From positions 1 to 6,260 of the forward strand of contig JAUMYE010000060.1 of assembly GCA_030528815.1 (NCBI GenBank): a stretch of 6,260 bases of DNA, written 5' to 3'. Both the position numbers and the translations under genes were made by a program. The first letter of the stretch is position 1, and every line of letters begins with the position of its first letter. Positions 6,115-6,260 of the stretch are shown one piece after another. Source of the stretch: Candidatus Saccharimonadota bacterium (GTDB lineage Bacteria; Patescibacteriota; Saccharimonadia; Saccharimonadales; Saccharimonadaceae). Below the pieces are notes generated by a model. The model made no database searches. It was not told where the DNA came from and was given only the letters and a program-made list of their open reading frames with translations.

Positions 6115-6260
6115 CTACTTAGCAGATAGCTTGCGCAAGGAATAACTAGGGGAATATTTATCTAGATTTAAGGTAGCCTCCTCGACCACTTCTAGATTAT
6201 CGTTCGGGAGAGCATCTTCATTCATTGAGACGAACCAGAAATTATTCATATCTTCTATAC
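6115..6260 (-). CDS. C-terminal end of an unrecognised gene (start beyond the right edge)
   Basis: An open minus-strand frame of 47 codons runs from the window edge to a TAG at 6117-6115, ending in SYSLRKLSAK. It is the only frame in this stretch that stays open and stops just before the tRNA promoter, and its composition resembles its neighbours: an acidic stretch (LEVVEE), then a basic tail. The fragment is too short for me to name a family. An internal ATG at about 6249 could give a 43-aa protein, but I see no SD before it, so a truncated view of a longer gene is more likely. Confidence 0.55.
   Translation of the reverse strand, partial: IEDMNNFWFVSMNEDALPNDNLEVVEEATLNLDKYSPSYSLRKLSAK

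Noticed and set aside
6130..6139. Perfect 10-bp palindrome CTTGCGCAAG
   Set aside because: It lies inside coding sequence of the partial upstream gene, has no loop or T-tract, and is short enough to arise by chance.

Overview
All supported genes lie on the minus strand, so transcription runs from high to low coordinates. The window is AT-rich, tightly packed and uses TGA as a normal stop. The gene set is one recognisable housekeeping gene (ftsH), a tRNA and several lineage-specific exported proteins. Among these is an exported protein combining a glucosaminidase with amidase-like and CHAP-like regions, an architecture I associate with Candidatus Saccharibacteria (TM7). I therefore suggest a Patescibacteria/CPR bacterium, most likely Saccharibacteria. 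This placement rests on protein character and memory, not on a search.

Layout in transcription order, right to left: (1) the C-terminal end of an unrecognised gene (6260-6115). (2) A tRNA-Pro(CGG) with encoded CCA (6091-6016), behind an extended -10 promoter placed 5 nt after the previous stop codon. (3) ftsH (5991-4096), starting 24 nt after the tRNA with no terminator between them, so the two are probably one transcript; it ends in a strong intrinsic terminator. (4) A monocistronic 252-aa membrane-anchored protein of unknown function (4018-3260), with its own promoter, a clear Shine-Dalgarno (SD) and its own terminator. (5) A three-gene overlapping operon: a membrane-anchored PEGA-domain protein (3188-2547), a 607-aa exported peptidoglycan hydrolase-like protein (2550-727), and a bitopic membrane protein that runs off the left edge (749-1). 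Gene overlaps are 4 bp and 23 bp.

The three-gene operon looks like an envelope module: a glucosaminidase delivered outside the membrane beside two anchored partners with extracytoplasmic domains. The 607-aa protein keeps an apparently intact glucosaminidase domain. Its amidase-like and CHAP-like regions seem to have lost catalytic residues, which suggests cell-wall binding rather than cutting. Three neighbouring exported proteins each carry a C-x4-C pair, suggesting disulfide-stabilised hairpins outside the cell. FtsH would provide membrane-protein quality control.

The regulatory signals are compact. Each of the three promoters I can place is a TGn-extended -10 with no good -35, and two sit immediately behind the terminator of the gene upstream. 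There are no mobile elements, CRISPR arrays or long non-coding stretches; the longest gene-free gap is under 100 bp.
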